A DNA stretch of 64,000 bases from Carex sylvatica (taxonomy: Eukaryota; Streptophyta; Magnoliopsida; Poales; Cyperaceae): the NCBI GenBank assembly GCA_964058845.1, contig CAXKVR010000114.1, forward strand, positions 124,001-188,000, given 5' to 3'. This document shows, piece after piece, positions 60,554 through 64,000 of this stretch. How positions within the stretch are numbered: position 1 is the stretch's first letter; every line of letters begins with the position of its first letter. The notes under the pieces were generated by a model that saw nothing but the letters and a program-made list of their open reading frames with translations, searched no databases and was not told the origin of the DNA. Made by a program: the position numbers and the translations under genes.

Positions 60554-60976
60554 TAGAGGCTAATATGATTTCGGTAGCATATGGGCCAAAGTGCTACTGG
60601 TTCAAATTTAAAATTTTTAAATTTAAAAAGTCGATTTGAACCGTTAGATGTGATCTCTATATTGAAATGTGCTTGGAGACCAAATTTTATATTTTTCTGA
60701 ATTTGTTTACTATTTATTAAGCCACTTTGAAAATCGTTGATCCAACGGTGGCTTAACAAAACAGTAAAATCAGAAGTTACCGTTAGATCAGTGATTTTCA
60801 AAGTGGCTTAATAAATAGTAAACAAATTCAGAAAAATATAAAATTTGGTCTCCAAGCACATTTCAATATAGAGTTCACATCTAATGGTTCAGATCGACTT
60901 TTTGAATTTCAAAATTTTAAATTTGAACCGGTAGCACTTCGGCCCATATGCTACCGAAAGCATATTAGCCACTGTC
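60554..60976. mobile_element. Foldback MITE, shared-core family
   Basis: Left arm GAGGCTAATATGATTTCGGT..TGCTACTGGTTCAAATTT; right arm AAATTTGAACCGGTAGCACT..GCATATTAGCCAC. Core TGTGCTTGGAGACCAAATTT and AAATTTGGTCTCCAAGCACA. The centre TGATCCAACGGTGGCTTAAC pairs with GTTACCGTTAGATCA, as in the copy at 45725. Confidence 0.75.
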
Positions 60977-61373
60977 TCTCTCTCTCTATATAGAGAGAGA
61001 GAGTGTGACTAATATGCATTCGTATGCATATGGGCCGAAATACATACGCTCCAAATTTGAAATTTCAAAATTCAAAAAGTCGATCTGAACTGTTCATCTT
61101 GTTCTTCATATTAATATGTGCTTGGAGACCAAATTTTTTGAATTTTTTTACTATTTATTAATCCACTTTGAAAAATATTAATCCAACGGTGGCTTAATAA
61201 AACAGTAAAATCAGAAACCACCATTGGATCAGTAATTTTCAAAGTGGCTTAATAAATAAATAAAAAATTTAGAAAAATGTAAAATTTGGTCTCCAAGCAC
61301 ATTTCAATATAGAGATCACATATAACGGTTTAGATCAACTTTTGGATTATGAAAATGAAAAAATAACTTATAA

Positions 61374-61990
61374 CACTAGTGGAAAAATAAGAATCAGGAT
61401 CGGCCTATCTTGATCGGCTATATGAGACAACCGATATTAATATCTATCTGGATCGGTTTTATTTACAAAATTGATCCTAAAAACTAATAAGATCGGGTTT
61501 TTTAGTCAACCGATCCTATTTTGTTAACTATCAGGATTGGTTTTCTCTAAGAACCGATCTTGATACTATCAGGATCGGTTGTATATAAAAACTGATCCTG
61601 ATAGTTAACAAAATAAGATCGGTTGTTTAGAAGAACTGATCCTGATAGTATCAGGATCGGTTTTTATAAACAACCGATTGTAAAATTTTTTTTTTTTTTC
61701 AGAACCAACTTAAAAAAAAAAAAAAACTATTAAGATCGGTTGTTTCAAAACAACTGATCATGATAGTATCAGGATCGGTTTTTATAAACAACCGATCCTA
61801 AAATATATATTTTTTTTTTCAGAACCAACTTAAAAAAAAAAAAAACTATTAGGATCGGTTGTTTTTGAAACAACCGATCCTAATAGTGTTTTTTTTTTCA
61901 GAACCAACTTAAAAAAAAAATACTATTATGATCGGTTGTTTTGATACAAAGGATCCTAATAGTGTTTTTTTTTTCTTTTAAGTTGGTTCT

Positions 61991-62021
<31 letters not shown>

Positions 62022-63286
62022 CACTATTAGGATCGGTTGTTTTGAAACAACCGATCCTGATAATACTATCTATCAGGATCGGTTGTTTCAAAACAACCGA
62101 TCCTGATAACTCTCTAGGGTTCTTATTTTCATTCCGCGCCTCTCATTTTCAACTTAGCGAAAATCAAACCCGCCTCTCAACTCCTCTGTCTCTCTCTCTG
62201 TCTCATTCTCTCCCTCTTCTAGGGTTCTTATTTTCATTTTGCATCTCTCATTTTCAACTTTGCAAAATTCAAACCCGCCTCTTAACTCGTTCGTCTCTCT
62301 CTCTCTGTCTCCGGCGTCTCTCAACTTAGCAATCTTTGTCTCTCTCTGTCTCGATCATGTCAAAAAAAGCTGAAGAAGACGAAAACTGACAAGGATGTGC
62401 CATCAATCTCTTCTAAGTTCATGGAATGAGATGAAGGATGAAGCCCCGGCTTATGCCCTTAAATTATACTTAAGGTACATACTATTTATTTCCTCAAATC
62501 TCTTATGTACATTTGAGCATCTTTTGTATTTTTAATTTACACTAAATTGCAGTATTACAGTTCATGGTTTCAATTTTTTTTCATTTTTTTCATTTGAGCA
62601 AGGCTTTTTGAGATTATTCCATCGATGGTGAAGAGGTACACTTTGAGGTATGCTAGCTAGCTAGGTTTTTCTTGTCTTTCAATTTAAATAATACATGCAT
62701 CGAAGATGCACAAGCAAACAATTAATGATATAAATATTTGTTCAGATTTTGAAGTTTGCACTGGAGGAGACGATAAAAGAGGGAGTGCCATACATGTGTC
62801 TAAATTTTATTTTGCTATTGCACCAAATTTCTTCAACTATTGTACTTCTTTTCGTGTTTCATGAATTTTATTTTGTGTTCTTAATTGATTTTGAGCTCCA
62901 ATAAATCAATGGTAAATAAAAAAAAAAATTATGCTGATCAGCAAATATATATGGAAGCTGGCCAAATAAAAAAAAAAAAATTTTTAGATCCAATATAACA
63001 TCAGGATCGGTTGTTTTAAACAACCGATCCTGATAGTTTTTTTTTTTTTTTAAGTTGGTTTTGGAAAAAAAAAAAAAAACACTATTAGGATCGGTTGTTT
63101 TGAAACAACCGATCCTAATAGTATTTTTTTTTAAAGCTGGTTCTGCAACAAAAAAAAAAGTATTAGGATCGGTTATTTAACCGATCCAGATTAGTGTAGT
63201 ATCAGTATCGCCTTCATCAGGATCGGTTGTATTCCAATACTAATATATGTATATAACCGATCCTGATTCCATATTTTCCACTAGTG
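61374..63286. mobile_element. Non-autonomous CACTA (En/Spm-type) transposon
   Basis: Starts CACTAGTGGAAAAATA and ends TATTTTCCACTAGTG, with the 3-bp duplication TAA on both sides (61371-61373, 63287-63289). The subterminal regions are dense in inverted copies of ATCAGGATCGGTTGTTT, about 20 in total, the usual layout for CACTA transposase binding sites. Length is 1913 bp with no transposase frame. The interior (about 62110-62900) is different in character and includes a tandemly duplicated leader-like segment, CTAGGGTTCTTATTTTCATT. Confidence 0.9.
62112..62335 (+). repeat. Tandem duplication of leader-like sequence inside the CACTA element
   Basis: CTCTAGGGTTCTTATTTTCA..CTCTCATTTTCAACTT..CAAACCCGCCTCT occurs at about 62112-62215 and again at about 62217-62335, each followed by a CTCTGTCTCTCTCT run. 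It resembles the 5' leader of a plant gene. Downstream frames are interrupted, so no intact gene is called. Confidence 0.6.
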
Positions 63287-63364
63287 TAAGCATATACCCT
63301 CATATGCTTATGTAAGTAGAGTAGCCAACCCCTCTCTCTTTGTGTCTATATATATATATATATA

Positions 63365-63786
63365 GTTGGGCTAAAATGAGTCATGACTTATTTTGCGTTG
63401 GTGATCCATGACTTATTTAAGCCATTTTGAAAGTCCAAACGAACGATCCGAACTGTTAGATATGATCTATATATTGCAATGTACTTGGAGACAAAATTTT
63501 ACATTTTTTTTGAATTATTTTACTATTTATTAAGCATTTTTTAAAATTGCTGATCCGATGGTCCAGAAAATTTTACTGTTTTTACTGTTCACAGCAAAAC
63601 AGCAATTTTAAAAAATACTTAATAAATAGTAAAAAAGTTCAAAAAATTGTAAAATTTGGTCTCCAAGCACATTTCAATATAGAGATCACATCTAACGGTT
63701 CGGATCGGTCATTTGGACTTTCAAAATGAAAATACGGTTTGGAGTACAAACCCTTGGTGAGCCATGGCTCACCCAAGTCCATCTCT
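63365..63786. mobile_element. Foldback MITE, shared-core family
   Basis: Left arm GTTGGGCTAAAATGAGTCAT..GATCCGAACTGTTAGATATG; core CTTGGAGACAAAATTTTACA and the complement TGTAAAATTTGGTCTCCAAG; right arm TGGCTCACCCAAGTCC. The centre is the palindrome AAAATTGCTGATC..AACAGCAATTTT. Confidence 0.7.
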
Positions 63787-63810
63787 CTCTCTCTCTATAT
63801 ATAAATAGAT

Positions 63811-64000
63811 AGTAAGGCTATGATGCTTTGCAAATTAAAGTGTGTGTTTTAATTTGTGCTCATATCTCTAGTTTTAAAGTTGAAAACGTTGATTTGAACC
63901 GTTCAAGTTGATATCCATATTAAATTGTGCTTGGAGACCAAATTTTCAATTTTTTTGAAATTTTTTTACTTCATATTTAGAATTTTTGAAAGTCACTATT
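63811..64000. mobile_element. Foldback MITE, shared-core family, cut by the window end
   Basis: Begins AGTAAGGCTATGATGCTTTG and carries GAACCGTTCAAGTTGATATC then TGTGCTTGGAGACCAAATTT. The right half lies beyond the window. Confidence 0.65.

Larger units (their letters stand above)
61001..63336. mobile_element. Foldback MITE interrupted by a CACTA element
   Basis: The left part (61001-61373) has ACTAATATGCATTCGTATGC outer arm, core TTGGAGACCAAATTTTTTGA and its complement, like the 60554 copy. The right end (63287-63336) AAGCATATACCCTCATATGC..GTAGCCAACC matches the outer arm of the 45725 copy instead. The CACTA element sits between them. Confidence 0.65.

Noticed and set aside
62042..62329. 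95-residue open frame in the CACTA element
   Set aside because: It starts in a subterminal repeat and runs through the tandem leader duplication; composition is serine/leucine-rich from CTCTCT runs.
1..64000. CRISPR arrays, bacterial-type operons, rRNA genes, tRNA genes and viral genes
   Set aside because: None was seen. The tandem and inverted repeats are of eukaryotic transposon or satellite type, without spacer-repeat regularity.

Overview
The window is AT-rich nuclear DNA of a flowering plant, most likely a eudicot. The evidence is spliced genes with canonical plant introns, plant-specific gene families (CC-NB-ARC-LRR resistance gene, nucleobase-ascorbate transporter, plant glutamate-receptor-like gene) and very many plant-type MITEs, hAT, MULE-like and CACTA elements. 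I cannot name the species from sequence alone. All gene models below are hand-spliced from donor/acceptor sites, reading frame and family recall; no alignment was run.

Layout. 1-4400: repeat-rich intergenic DNA. 4401-9823 (+): a two-large-exon CC-NB-ARC-LRR gene whose intron holds a 1.05-kb foldback element and whose LRR has a recent internal duplication. 11668-15248 (-): an eight-exon ubiquitin-conjugating enzyme E2 of the UBC13 (UBC35/36) type with one GC-AG intron and a hAT element in an intron. 20186-23670 (+): an eleven-exon CDP-diacylglycerol synthase. 24399-27219 (-): an eight-exon Rab3GAP non-catalytic-subunit-like gene, convergent with the previous one. 27290-37590: a gene-poor block of transposons, including a 587-bp hAT element made of GGGTACGGGTCGG-type repeats and a 3.19-kb MULE-like foldback element that carries a 177-bp satellite-like array. 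37803-42419 (+): a fourteen-exon nucleobase-ascorbate transporter. 46630-48050 (-): a truncated, frameshifted glutamate-receptor-like pseudogene. 58942-59412 (+): a small SAM-domain protein gene. The rest (42.4-46.6, 48.1-57.3 and 59.4-64 kb) is intergenic, with segmental duplications and foldback MITEs, one of them split by a 1.9-kb non-autonomous CACTA element.

The intact genes are unrelated housekeeping or defence functions (K63-linked ubiquitination, phospholipid synthesis, Rab GTPase regulation, nucleobase transport, pathogen sensing), so no operon-like cooperation is implied. The most notable structure is the 33342-36531 element: 9-bp target duplications, CCGACATTTTT terminal inverted repeats, and a 177-bp repeat array in alternating two-type (354-bp) order that switches orientation near 34.23 kb, so that the whole left arm can pair with the right end. 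A second theme is one foldback MITE family with a shared inner core but diverged outer arms, present in about a dozen copies.
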